Assembly: GCA_005656395.1 (NCBI GenBank)
Contig: SRSI01000013.1
Coordinates: forward strand, 1,178,001-1,242,000
Direction of reading: 5' to 3'
DNA length: 64,000 bases
DNA from: Strongyloides papillosus
Lineage: Eukaryota > Nematoda > Chromadorea > Rhabditida > Strongyloididae
The stretch's first letter is position 1. Each line of letters opens with the position of its first letter. The position numbers and the translations under genes are program-made. The notes under the pieces are model-generated. The model ran no database searches. It was not told the DNA's origin and was given only the letters and a program-made list of their open reading frames with translations. Shown one piece after another: positions 1-13,809 of this stretch.

Positions 1-753
1 AGCAGGTGGTGGTAAAGGTTGGTAAGGGTTTCTTTCATAAATACCATTACTTTGAGGGAAATGTTTTATTAAAACTGTTGTATTTGCAGGTTGATTTTTA
101 TGATAATAATGACGAAGTTTTTCATTTAAAAATGTTGATGTTAACAATGATGCTATGATACCTATTAAAATTAATAAGCAACTTATAATAAATAATATAG
201 GACCAGCTATCTGAATAGGTGGTAAAAATTGTACCTTCTCTGGGGGCCATGTCCAGAATGGTGAGTCATGCATAACAAAATAACCCAAATAAATCATTAT
301 TAATGAACCAATTAAAAAAAATATACCAAATGACCATAAACAGACAACATATGATGATCCTCTAAATTTATTTGTACGATACGGAAAAAAACCAAACTTT
401 GCTGGATATAATACATCCCATCCTTTTGGATAATAATAAAAAAATGGATCTCTTTGCGCCATCGGTCCAAAATGTAAAACTCTTTGATTTCCTGTCCATA
501 ATGATGGATCTATTTCATCTGGCCCTGCCTGAACCATCTCATCTTTCTTATGCATATTTTGCATTAGTCGATCTAAAAAAATAATAGTTAAAAAGTATAT
601 ATTTCGATATTTATTCTTTTTTTTCTTACTATGTGTTCTTCTTTTTCTTTTAATAGTATGATGTTCTGATTTTTGACCAAAAAGTAAATGAGTTCTAACT
701 CTGTCACCGGATCCAGGATTACCACCACCAGATCTTTTACTCTTTCCTCCCAT
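1..753 (-). CDS. Two-pass membrane protein, partial at 3' end (TMEM200-like topology)
   Basis: Two coding exons, 630-753 and 1-572, joined across a 57-nt GT-AG intron (573-629) in frame; the 3' end lies outside the window. At least 232 residues are visible. The N-terminus is basic and Gly/Ser-rich (starts MGGKSKRSGGG, with a KRKRR patch near residue 37). Two hydrophobic segments lie at about 115-141 and 162-188, separated by a short loop with WTWPP, followed by a charged tail. Two close TM helices after a long polar N-terminus recall the TMEM200 family, but I cannot confirm that. The ATG is immediately preceded by a TTTTTTACAG acceptor, so it is either the first trans-spliced exon or follows a non-coding exon. 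Function unknown; coding status is well supported by frame continuity and membrane segments. Confidence 0.7.
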   Translation of the reverse strand, partial: MGGKSKRSGGGNPGSGDRVRTHLLFGQKSEHHTIKRKRRTHSKKKKNKYRNIYFLTIIFLDRLMQNMHKKDEMVQAGPDEIDPSLWTGNQRVLHFGPMAQRDPFFYYYPKGWDVLYPAKFGFFPYRTNKFRGSSYVVCLWSFGIFFLIGSLIMIYLGYFVMHDSPFWTWPPEKVQFLPPIQIAGPILFIISCLLILIGIIASLLTSTFLNEKLRHYYHKNQPANTTVLIKHFPQSNGIYERNPYQPLPPPA

Positions 754-2251
754 CTGTAAAAAAGAAAACGTAATATGGAAATGTAAGAATAACACTAATT
801 TTATAATTAAAACCATAGTTTTAACAATGTGTTTATTATAACAACCATTGTTATAAATAACAAAAAAATTATCTAATTGTCTTATAACATACCAATACCA
901 TTTTTCAAAATCTGTCTTCAATATATAAATAATTATTTATTATTTGTTTTCTCCTTAATCTTTTTAGTAGCAAATTGGCGTTATATAGAAAAATTATGAG
1001 TAGAATTGAAATGTATTGTGAGAAAACATATCAACAGGAGAAATGTATAATATATAAGATCTTCTTTTTACCCTCTATATAATATATTATAATATTGAAA
1101 GTAAAAGAGGTCTTTAATGACATGAAATCGATCAAAGAGTTATCAGTTATTGGCAAAAGAAGTTAGGTAGTTGATTAATGGCACCTCATAATAAATAACT
1201 TTTTGTGATAAGATGTAATAAGTATATATACTTATCTTAAACTGAAGTTTGTTTTTCATAAACATGTGTTCCATAAGGAATATAAATAAATTCATTTTTT
1301 TGTTAGATTAAATAGTTTAGTATTTATATTAAATTTCATTTAATTAACTTATTCATTAATAGTTTAGTTTTTTGTCTCTTTCCAACGACGTTATTGTAAT
1401 TTCCTAACTCATATGTGTAGTAATGGTAATTTTTTAAATGTAAACAACATTTAAAGTAAATTAATAAATTATAACTAATTGATGATACATTTCATAAACA
1501 TTGAAAAGTTGATTGATCCATATATTCTCTTAACGAAAACCTGTGGAGTACACAGTACAGTAATTTTATGCTGGTTGTCAAGGTTGTTATATTTATAAAT
1601 AGATACCTACATTCACTAATATGTCGTATCTTTTTTTGCACTACCATTAAATTCCCCATATACGTATTTGTTTTTTTTACATATTTTTATACTATTTTTA
1701 ACGCAATGTTTCTTTTTCTATCTTTTATTAATATAATATAATTTGCTTATATGGGATATATTATAATTTATAATAATAATACAACCTTTGTATAACTTTT
1801 TTATTTAAATAAAGTAAAAATATACATATCTTATGTTTAAAAAATATCTTTCTAAAGATTGTGATATTTAAAGCAAACTTTATTAATGATCAATGTATTG
1901 TAAAAATAGACGATGCTTATACTTAAAATAAGATGACAAATGTTGCATTATTATATGTTATATTTTACTTATTTAAATATCAATCGTAGTACAATTTATT
2001 GTTAAATTTATATCTAATATTTTATTATTCAATACTACATTAAAAAATATAATATGCATTATATATATTACTAAAAAACTATGTAGAAGTGATAAATTGG
2101 GGATAATACTTCTTTAAATTTTATATATTATTTTATTAAATATGATATTAATATAATTTATGAAAAAAACTACATTATTCGATAAATAAATGCTGTTATG
2201 ATTATAGTTAATGATTTTCTATAAATATATAGTGTTCTTTATTATAGAAAA
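754..2251. other. AT-rich intergenic region between divergent genes
   Basis: About 1.5 kb separating the minus-strand two-pass protein from the plus-strand synaptophysin gene, so it should hold both promoters. No convincing ORF, RNA gene or repeat was seen. A TTATTATAG acceptor at its right edge lies directly before the synaptophysin ATG. Confidence 0.6.
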
Positions 2252-3002
2252 ATGGCATTATTTGGTACATTTGATCCAGAAATGCTAAAAATGCCTTTAG
2301 GTTTCATAAAAGTTTTACAGTTACCTTTTGCTTTGATAGCTTTCACAACAATGGATGGATGGGGATTCCTATTAGAGTATAAATGTGACGAAAAAGTCAT
2401 TCAAAAAGCTATAATTGATAGATTTGCTTTATCTTCAATTATGTTACCAATGTGTAATGGTACGAAAACTAATCTTTGGGAACATTCTTTTGGTGGTACA
2501 GCATTATTTTATGGTTTAATATCATTACTTTCATTAGTATTTATTGGTTTAATGCTTTTTGTTTATCTATTTAATCTTGAATTATATGCTACAGATAATC
2601 GTCTTCCCCATGCTGATTGCATTACCACATGTATATTAGGAATTTGTTGGGTTCTTGTCGCAATAAGCTGGTGGTCGGCAACGTCAAAAGTACTTGAAGA
2701 TACAACTAATGAAAATATTGTTAAGCTTCTTAATGATAAACATTTTTGTGGAGAGAATAGTTGTGTTAGTGGATCTTATTCACACAGTTCAACATTAACA
2801 ATTTCTGTGGTAAGTTATATAAGAGATTGTCACTTTTCTGGAAATTTAGTATTTATTTGATATCACATTATACATATTATTATTTCAGCTTGCTGCATGG
2901 GGATGTGCTATACTATTCTTTTCAAATATTTGGTTTGCATATAAAGAAACAGATTGGTTCAAAAATCGTCAGCCATTTCCAGAACCACAAATGACAATTT
3001 AA
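2252..3002 (+). CDS. sph-1: Synaptophysin family protein (MARVEL domain)
   Basis: Exons 2252-2809 and 2889-3002 (GTAAGT donor, TATTTCAG acceptor, phase 0) give 223 aa. Four hydrophobic helices at about 18-38, 84-107, 123-143 and 187-206 match the MARVEL fold. The N-terminal motif LKMPLGFIKVLQLPFA is typical of synaptophysin/synaptogyrin proteins, and the last helix is followed by FAYKETDWF, also family-like. Members are synaptic-vesicle membrane proteins with cytoplasmic ends. The tail is short, about 15 residues, and lacks the long Gly/Tyr repeats of vertebrate synaptophysin. A TTATTATAG acceptor a few bases before the ATG suggests trans-splicing, and AATAAA occurs at 3088-3093. The gene is tail-to-tail with the next gene, 180 bases apart. 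The symbol is by analogy with the C. elegans single synaptophysin gene. Confidence 0.85.
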
Positions 3003-3182
3003 TAATACTTTGAAATATCCATCTTTATGTAGTTTGATTGACTAACTCCCAAAATAATTTAATCATTGCGTTGTCCAGTAGTCAAAGAATAAAAACAAAA
3101 GAACACACTTATTTACCTTCACCAATTTTTAACTTAAACATAATAACAGCTAATTATCTTTATGTTTTTGGCAAATATATAT

Positions 3183-3934
3183 TTAAAATACCTTGTTGAC
3201 CAATAACAAAAATAAAAACTGTATTACTATGTGGTATATATTCCATTTTAAATTAAATGATGAGTTATTATTATTAAAGATGCTATCAAAAAGTTTCTTA
3301 GTATATTTAAATATCAAAAATTTTGGTACTCCATCTTTTTCTTCAATAGTATCCTCTTCCACCATTTCTTTTTTTTCATCTATTTTTTCGTTTATATTAT
3401 TTGATAATTGATGAGATGAATTATTTATTTCCTCCGTTCTACTTTTATTTATATTCTCTTTATTTATAACTTTTTTAATTGATGGAGGAGGAGGAATGGT
3501 GCAGGAGGAGCAATTACATTGCTTCATTAATTTTTGTGAACAATATGATGATTGAACTTGGCGTATAACCTCAACTGTTCCTTTATTTGAGACAATTTTA
3601 CTGATGTTTTTTAAGTCTATATCCCATATTGAAAGGCATCTAACTGTCGACTGAACATTTGTACTATATTCAAAAACATTTAAACAGTATATTACTCCTT
3701 CTGGGTTTATATCTTGACACTCATATGGATTATTTTGACAATCTTGAACAATTGGTCTAATATCAAGACAATAACTACATTTCTAAAAAAAATAAAGATT
3801 ATTTATGGTAGAAGGTAAATAAAAAATAAGTAGTTCTAAAATATTAATCATACTTTATTTTCTGGTTTTGGATGAAAGATAACAGCTGTAGAGATTAGGC
3901 AAAAAATTGAACATTCCAATGGAGATCCTATCAT
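3183..3934 (-). CDS. Secreted ten-cysteine protein, Ly6/uPAR-like, possibly GPI-anchored
   Basis: Exons 3854-3934 and 3183-3782 joined across a 71-nt intron (GTATGA donor, TTTTTTTAG acceptor), phase 0, 226 aa. A weak hydrophobic signal peptide (residues 1-20) is followed by a domain with ten cysteines between about residues 28 and 125 (CxxC at the start, CNCSSC at the end). That count and spacing resemble a three-finger LU domain, though the classic terminal CN pair is modified. A Ser/Asn/Glu-rich linker follows, then a C-terminal hydrophobic stretch that could be a GPI-attachment signal or a membrane anchor. No enzyme motif is visible. Tail-to-tail with the synaptophysin gene. The fold assignment is by cysteine pattern only. 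Confidence 0.6.
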
Positions 3935-5334
3935 TATATAATTTTTTAAAAATTTTATCTAAATAAAATTTATATAATAAAAATTGAATTGAATAAATTA
4001 AAAATTTATGATTAATATATGCATTACCCGATTACATTTTACATAATATAACAAAAAAGATCTTTTTAATAAATATGAGGAATTTAACAGAACTTACATA
4101 TTAGATTGAAGAAATAAAAATTGAATTTTTAAGTATTAATAGTGACAAGTGCTTTTCAAATACTACTAGAGTCATACAAATTTTTCATGAACTTATAAAA
4201 GTTACATGTATTAAAGTGGGAACAACAAAAAGCATATGGTAATTTAAATCTCATGAGAGGTATATATTATTATTGAGATGAAAAATAAGTTTTGGTGATT
4301 TTATTGAAGCGTATCTAAGAATTGGTATATCAAAAGTTTTAATATGTCATTGTCTTATTTTGATGCACAATTATATAACATTAAAAATTTAAGCTATTTT
4401 CATCTAATGAATAATCCTCCTAAACATAACAAGTCTCTTTCTTTTATTTTAACGTTCCTCAAAATACAACAAAAAACATTAAAATTCAAAGAATTTTATT
4501 CTAGTATTCTTGTCATAAAACTTTATTGCATGCCTCAAAAGCAAAATGAAATATTGAAAAGGAATATTAAATCAACCGTTTTTAATAAATCTTTTATATT
4601 CTAAAAAAAACTTCATAAAATACGAATTTTTACTAAAGAGTTAAAAAAATAAAATAACTTATCATTAACAAACTATATAACCAAAAATGTATTATGACCA
4701 AAAAATAAATTATAATAATTATATATAAAATAACCTCGTTAAAAAATAATTAAACATGAAAAAAATAGAGCAATTTTGTGAGAGTTAGGAAAATTAAATT
4801 TTCAAATTTTAAAAAGACTATTTTAATTATCCATCCATTAACATTTAAATTTGAGAATAAAGCACTTTTAATAAATGATTATTGTTCTGGAAATTTAACT
4901 AGATAATAAGAATTAGTTATATAAACTTAACAACTTTTTACAAGAAGTAATTCTCATTGACTTGTAAAATAGATATATTATGTATTAAATTTATTCTCAA
5001 TTTCACATATATATATAAACTTTTTTATATTCTCTAATTGATCTATTTAAAAAAGACATAAATTTTACTCACTTAAAACAGTAATTCAGAAATCTAAATA
5101 TATACAACTCAATAAAATATCCCATAAAACATTAACATTATTTTAAACTTTTTTGATAATGAGATAAAAATTAGCTTTATAATATTATAGAACTAATAAA
5201 GGGGAAAACATTTTGATAGTAAAATATATTGGTTTTTTAAACAAATAATTGCTCAAGAATGTGTCATTTTATTTCTCTAAAATTGTGACAGCCTAACAAA
5301 GGCAAAAATGATGGTACAAAAAAATGTGGTTAAT
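3935..5334. other. AT-rich intergenic region
   Basis: About 1.4 kb between the Ly6-like gene and the collagen 3' end. An 86-codon open frame (4344-4604, +) has no recognisable domain and ordinary AT composition, and I take it as chance. Nothing else was seen. Confidence 0.5.
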
Positions 5335-6305
5335 CTAACGTCTTCTTGTTCCGTCTTCAAAGAAAACTCCACCGTCAATAGCACAGTATTTTGGACAGAT
5401 TCCTTTCTCTCCTGGGCCTCCAGCTTCTCCAGGTGCTCCTGGTGTTCCTGGGTTTCCATCTGAACCTGGTGGACCTGGTGGTCCTGGAGGTCCTTTTGGT
5501 CCTGCTGGTCCTGCTCCACCATCAGCTCCAGGGTTTCCTGGTGCTCCTGGATTTCCTGGTGGTCCTGGTGGCCCTGGTGGACCGGCTGGTCCTGGTCCAG
5601 CGTCTTCTGATGCTCCATCTGGTCCAGGTTGCCCTGGTGCTCCTGGTTGTCCATCATTTCCTGGTGGTCCTGGGGGTCCAGGTGGTCCGGCTGGTCCTGG
5701 TGTTCCATCTTGTCCTGGGCTTCCTGGTTCTCCTGGGCCACCTGCATCTCCTGCTGGTCCTGGTGGTCCTGGAGGTCCTGGTGGGCCAGGTGGACATGGT
5801 TGACATGGTGGTGGTGTAGCTGGTTCACATGGTGCGGCAGCGGCTTTTCCTGGAGCTCCTGGGGCACCTGGTGCTCCTGGTTTACCTGGCTTTCCTGGTT
5901 TTCCAGGTTTTCCTCCAGCTCCTGGTGGTCCTGGTTTGCAACATGAGTTACATCCGCCACCTCCTCCTGCAGCTGCAACTGAAGCTTGCTCAGCGTATCC
6001 TCCTGAACGAGCAGTTCTGTTGTGTGGTTGGAGGTTCTTTAATGTATTGACTTCAGACCAGATGTCTTTTGCTGTTGTCTAAAATTATAAGGAAAAAGAT
6101 TAATCAAATAATGTCAAAAGTATAGTCATAAAGGTAAACATACTTTACAAAATGAAATTTCAGAATTGATGGATCTTTTTACATTATTTACATAGTTGTT
6201 AACCATTGGAAGTGTAATACATACACTAATAACGGCAACAATTGAAAAAGTGACAGCAGAATAAGCTACAAATCTGTAGGCTTTTATCCTTGCGTCTAAA
6301 TCCAT
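5335..6305 (-). CDS. Nematode cuticle collagen
   Basis: Exons 6144-6305 and 5335-6078 (65-nt intron, phase 0) encode 301 aa. The N-terminus is the nematode cuticle collagen N-terminal domain, with one hydrophobic helix at about residues 12-34, which acts as signal anchor. An RxxR-type processing site (NRTAR) follows at about residue 73, as in the pre-collagen cleavage site. Gly-X-Y blocks are flanked by cysteine groups: CNSCC before the first block, [12 protein letters not shown] between blocks, and CPKYC at the C-terminus. Proline codons are almost all CCA and glycine codons GGA, a strong bias for a highly expressed gene and the reason several antisense and out-of-frame open frames overlap it. 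The product is secreted by hypodermis and cross-linked into cuticle. A specific C. elegans orthologue cannot be assigned. Confidence 0.95.
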
Positions 6306-6945
6306 TTTTTAAAATAGAATGTATAATAATAAACTAATTTTTGTTTTACCTTATATACTACCAATTTGAAATCAGATACATTTTTTTAGATTTTGTTTCC
6401 TATAATGTAAAACAAATCTATTTTTTTAACCGGTTTATTAAAAAAACATATATATATTTTTATCTATCTAATCGTTTTTTTTTTGAAAAATACTTTTTTT
6501 TAATATTTTTTTAAACCGGACTTATATTTCTCTCTTTTTTTAAATCACGTTCTACTTTATTGCTTTTTTAAAATATTTGTAAAATAATATCTAGATACTG
6601 ATAAAACAAGCAAAGTAATTTTTTACAAGAATTTTTATTGATAGAGTAATTATCTTAATGTAATCATTCAATTTATTTTCGTTTTTTTGTTTCAAAGTAA
6701 CTTTTTATTTATTTTTAATAAACAATAGGTATGACGAAGTCAACAACATAATAAAAAATAATAATTAAATATAATTTAATCTAAGATAATAAAATAATTA
6801 AATATCTAATTGCTTCATTCGTGTGTAGTTGTTGATAGTAATATAAATACTTGTTACTTAAATAGTATGATTAATGTTAAAAAATGTATTTTGTGAAAAA
6901 AATAAAACAAACTAAATGAAATTTGAAAATTTATAATAATAACAC
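6306..6945. other. AT-rich spacer upstream of collagen
   Basis: About 640 bases holding the collagen promoter and the 3' flank of the hydrolase gene. It contains T-runs and a short spaced inverted similarity, ACCGGTTTATTAAAAAA (about 6429) versus TTTTTTTAAACCGG (about 6505), but no gene. Confidence 0.5.
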
Positions 6946-7791
6946 TTATTTTTGACTATCTTCATCTTTAGTTATAAATTTGTATACATTTTGAGCAAAC
7001 CACTTTGGGTATTTAATATGAACATCGTGGTTTGCTTGAGCATGAAATAGGACTTCACATTTTTTTAATCTATCTGATATGATCTTTGGATCCATAACAA
7101 ATCTATCTTGGCCTCCATACATTAATAAAACTGGACATTGTATTTGTGGGAGAACATTGTGCGCCAAAAATGATCCACCAAGCATTTCGTAGACCTCTGA
7201 AACTAAATCACATAATGCAGCCCATTGTTCTCGGATAAAGTCTTCAGAGTAATGTTGAAGGTATACCTCTCTAGCGTTTGGAAGCCATTGATTTGTATTA
7301 CGCATTCCTTTAAAAACCATAGCTCCTCTTTGATCAACTTTGGTACTGGCTGCAATAAGGACAATGTGTTCTACTAAATCTTTTCCCTGACCAGCAACGT
7401 GAATTGCCGTTCTAGCACCCTCACTCCACCCAACAGCATTGAATGGTTCCAATTTAAGAACTTTCATTAATTCAAGACAATATTTTGCATCTAATTGACA
7501 TCTTTGAATGGATTGTTTTCTATCTGGAGGTCTACTTTTTCCATAACCTGGTGGATCAATACATACAATAGTTACAAGGTTTGGATCAAATTGATTTAAT
7601 ACATTTTCAGGAAAATCTTTTTTATAACAGCCTAAATTTAAATATTATTCTAAGTGTACATTAAAAAAATATTTATAATTACCAACACCACCAGGAATCA
7701 TTAAAATATTTATTGGGCCTGATCCATATTTGCAATACCCTATTTTACAATCAAGTATCTGGAGAATATCCTCAACAATCTCTGATGACAT
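6946..7791 (-). CDS. Alpha/beta hydrolase, valacyclovir hydrolase (BPHL) family
   Basis: Exons 7683-7791 and 6946-7631 (51-nt intron, phase 1) give 264 aa, close to the family length. Visible features in order: a beta-strand ending in IPGG (oxyanion region), CIDPPGYGKSRPPD at about 61-73, nucleophile elbow GWSEGA with Ser106, acid Asp212 in GGQDRF, and His238 in ANHDVH. This triad arrangement and the GYGxSRPPDR motif are those of BPHL (biphenyl hydrolase-like), a serine hydrolase that cleaves alpha-amino-acid esters. No clear targeting peptide is visible. A CTACATTTATAG acceptor lies 7 nt before the ATG, consistent with trans-splicing. All catalytic residues are present, so an active enzyme is expected. 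Confidence 0.9.
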
Positions 7792-8118
7792 TTTTCCCTA
7801 TAAATGTAGCCAATAGTTAAATACTGTTGAAAATGTTATAAACACGACTCTTTACAATGAATATATGTTTTTAAATGATGTAAAATTGTTTTGAGAAATT
7901 TAAAAATGTTTTACCTGGTGAAAATGAAGTATTATATATTCAAGGACACAACACCTAAAAATATTACATTTAAATATAAATTTTAGAGTGAAAGAAAATA
8001 CTTTGATAGAACAAAAATCATTTTTTTTTATAAAAATTTATTTAATTGATAAGATAAAAATATGGTACGACTAATGGGATGATAAAATATTATCACCTTA
8101 TTATTACCTTATAGCTTG
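7792..8118. other. Short intergenic spacer
   Basis: About 330 bases between two same-strand genes, AT-rich, with no feature beyond the trans-splice acceptor next to the hydrolase start. The distance is too long to argue for an operon. Confidence 0.5.
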
Positions 8119-8613
8119 TTACTTAACAAATAATATAATAGTTATTAGGTGAAGGATTAATAATACTGTTACAAAACAACTTTGAATGATAGTTAAGTAT
8201 AATTCAAGGGCAACCACAAAAGCTTGAAAAAACATGAAATATACACATATCAAACCCATCAGAATATTAAGTAACATTGATAACGATAGATATGCCCATG
8301 TTTCTGTCAGGTTGCCTCTCCTAGCCCATGAAAATTTTAATATTTCCAGTGGTAATATCTCAATAATAAGCAATCCTTCTATTACCTTGATATATACTGG
8401 ATACGTTAATGTAATAGCTAAAAAAAAGATTAAAAATTAAATAATGTTTTTATTTTTACCTTTATATAAAAAAATTAAAAACATCAAAATGAAGTAGATT
8501 GATGAATAAGTGAAAGCTACATTTAGTAGAACTTGTAAAGCTAAACTTGATTTCTAGAATTATTAAAATAACTAATTAATATTTTGCAAAAGTTAACATA
8601 CCATTTGTGACAT
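8119..8613 (-). CDS. mks-2: TMEM216/TMEM17-family transition-zone membrane protein (MKS-2-like)
   Basis: Three exons, 8602-8613 (12 nt), 8460-8553 and 8119-8417, with in-phase GT-AG introns, give 134 aa, matching the short length of this family. Four hydrophobic helices are visible. Family signatures are an FLYKAITLTYP segment after the first helix and RRGNLTET between helices 2 and 3, equivalent to the GTKGNL-type motif of TMEM216. Members belong to the Meckel syndrome (MKS) module at the ciliary transition zone, where they help build the Y-link gate. An X-box-like element lies about 100 bp upstream, as expected for a ciliary gene. TMEM17 is a close alternative, and TMEM216 fits better by the LYK...YP region. 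The tiny first exon carries only four codons. Confidence 0.75.
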
Positions 8614-9512
8614 TATTGAGGTCTATTTAAATATATGAGAAAATGTTTATTTAATGATAAACAATATTTTTGTATATACATTTGATTAGCTTTAACAAAC
8701 GATTCTTCGTTTCCATAGTTACAAAGTAAATTAATTGTTACATCTATTCTTAGCATAAGAAATTTATAATCTTTAAAAAAAAACAGATTTAGGTATGTTT
8801 TTAGTTTGTTAGTAAAAGATAAAATTGTGTCAGGATGTTAATTATCCCCAATATCTTAAAAGATTTTGTATCATTATTTAGTTCAAGTACTTTATAACAA
8901 TTTCTTTACACTTTAAAACTATGAATAAAAATAGGGTGCGTTAAAATACATACCTTTACCTACGTATATAAAATTACATCGTCTTTAAGTCTTTAAAACA
9001 CTTATCAGGAGATTGTTATGTACTAAGTTAAGATGTTTGGAATTGAAATATTTTAATAATCAGCAAATGTTAGATTAATCAGTTGAAAATGTAAATTTCA
9101 CTAACACCAATATAAATTTATTTATACTTCTCTCATACCAATCACTATTATATATTTAAATTCAATAAAAAGAAGAGCAAAAAGGATAGAATACAGAATT
9201 TTATTTTAAACTTTCAAAATCTATATTAATGATATTATCATTTTAAAAATTTTATATTTTTATTACAAAAGATAGTTTAATATTCAATTAAAAGTGCATA
9301 ACATTAAGAATTAAAATTATTGCTACTAAGAATGCTTGCTCTATATATTTATTTAATCATCACAACACAATATAGTGGATTTTTTTTAGTTCAATTATCA
9401 AGTTATATCTTAAAAAATTGCTGCCTTGAAAATTTTGAGATTGAATATAATAATGATCATTATGAGGAGATCAATGATAATTTTGTGAAATTCACATATA
9501 TTTAAAATTTTA
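8614..9512. other. Intergenic region with ciliary promoter
   Basis: About 900 bases. The first 110 bases hold the X-box and an AAATAG acceptor just before the TMEM216-like start. A 57-codon open frame from an ATG at 9332 (+) has a hydrophobic start but no support and is left out. Confidence 0.5.
8709..8722. promoter_or_regulatory. X-box-like RFX/DAF-19 site
   Basis: GTTTCCATAGTTAC matches the 14-bp X-box consensus (RYYNYY AT RRNRAC) at all but one position. It lies 96-109 bp upstream of the TMEM216-like ATG, the usual distance for C. elegans ciliary promoters. It is near-palindromic, so the strand is not meaningful. Confidence 0.6.
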
Positions 9513-9926
9513 CTACAAAGCTTTTAATTGTCCGATTATTCTTTCCTCCAATACTTTGTTTATTTTACTCATCGCAATGTTATGTAATGGAACATTTGAC
9601 ATAATTTTTGTAACATCCTGCAATTTTGAAAAAGTTATTTATATAACAATGATTATATGAATGACTAATGTATGTATATAATATAAATGGTATGAAGTTT
9701 ACCTTTCCAGCATATTTTAAAAGAGCTGCACCACCAGGATGACTAGGATAAAAGTCAGTTATATCACAAACCTATAATTAATTTTTGTTATTTTTTTTAT
9801 TTATATCATTATTATTATATTAAAAAAATAATAAAACAAATATTTACTTACATTTCCTTTATAAATTATCCACAAACATCTAGGTGTATTATTTTTTGAG
9901 ATCTCTGATGCTGTAAAAGTAGTCAT
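9513..9926 (-). CDS. Minimal soluble cytochrome b5-domain protein
   Basis: Three exons, 9852-9926, 9703-9771 and 9513-9617, all phase 0, give 82 aa. The sequence shows the cytochrome b5 core: ASEISKNN, CLWIIYKGNVCDITDFYPSHPGG with the first haem-ligand histidine in HPGG (about residue 36), then ALLKYAGKDVTKIM, and a second histidine in PLHNIA as candidate sixth ligand. There is no membrane anchor or extra domain, so it is probably a soluble electron carrier or haem protein. Each exon is very short and falls below the usual ORF length cut-off. The second histidine context differs from the classic HS..A motif, so haem binding is likely but unproven. Confidence 0.8.
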
Positions 9927-10063
9927 AATATTTATAAAAATAAACTTTTTATGGTTAGTGATATTCTAATAAATATATTTGTTTTTCTTTTATATATTCA
10001 TAAAATTATTTTACCTTTTATATGTTTTCATCATCTTTTAATTTTATCATTTATGAGAGCAAT

Positions 10064-10264
10064 TTAATATTCATAAAATAAAATTTTGTTTTTATAAACA
10101 ACCTTTAAAAGTTGTTGCCGTTGACCGCCAATCACGCAATAATCTATAATAATACATATCTTATTAACTCTTGAGTTATCTAAGGCCATGTGTTTTATGT
10201 TAAAAAGTGCACCTGGTGTACTTATTAGATCTTTTATTATTAAAGCTTTTAATCTTGTTTTCAT
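10064..10264 (-). CDS. Hypothetical 66-aa ORF in a locally GC-richer patch
   Basis: An ORF of 66 codons starting at 10264 and ending 138 bases before the cytochrome b5 gene on the same strand. The patch 10,090-10,240 is visibly richer in G and C than its flanks, and a TTGGTTAG acceptor-like site sits just before the ATG, both mildly favouring coding. The product (starts MKTRLKALIIKDL, with CVIGGQRQQ near residue 50) has no domain I recognise. It may be an exon of a longer gene, a remnant, or chance. Confidence 0.25.
   Translation of the reverse strand: MKTRLKALIIKDLISTPGALFNIKHMALDNSRVNKICIIIDYCVIGGQRQQLLKVVYKNKILFYEY

Positions 10265-13809
<3,545 letters not shown>

Noticed and set aside
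4344..4604. 86-codon open frame
   Set aside because: Low-complexity composition, no domain, no splice or context support.
5277..6050. Several long open frames overlapping the collagen in other frames and on the opposite strand (up to 233 codons)
   Set aside because: They are products of the GGA/CCA codon repetition of the collagen gene; the Gly-X-Y frame with the N-terminal domain and cysteine groups is clearly the real one.
9332..9505. 57-codon open frame with a hydrophobic N-terminus
   Set aside because: Signal-peptide-like starts arise easily in AT-rich sequence; it abuts the 3' end of the cytochrome b5 gene and has no other support.
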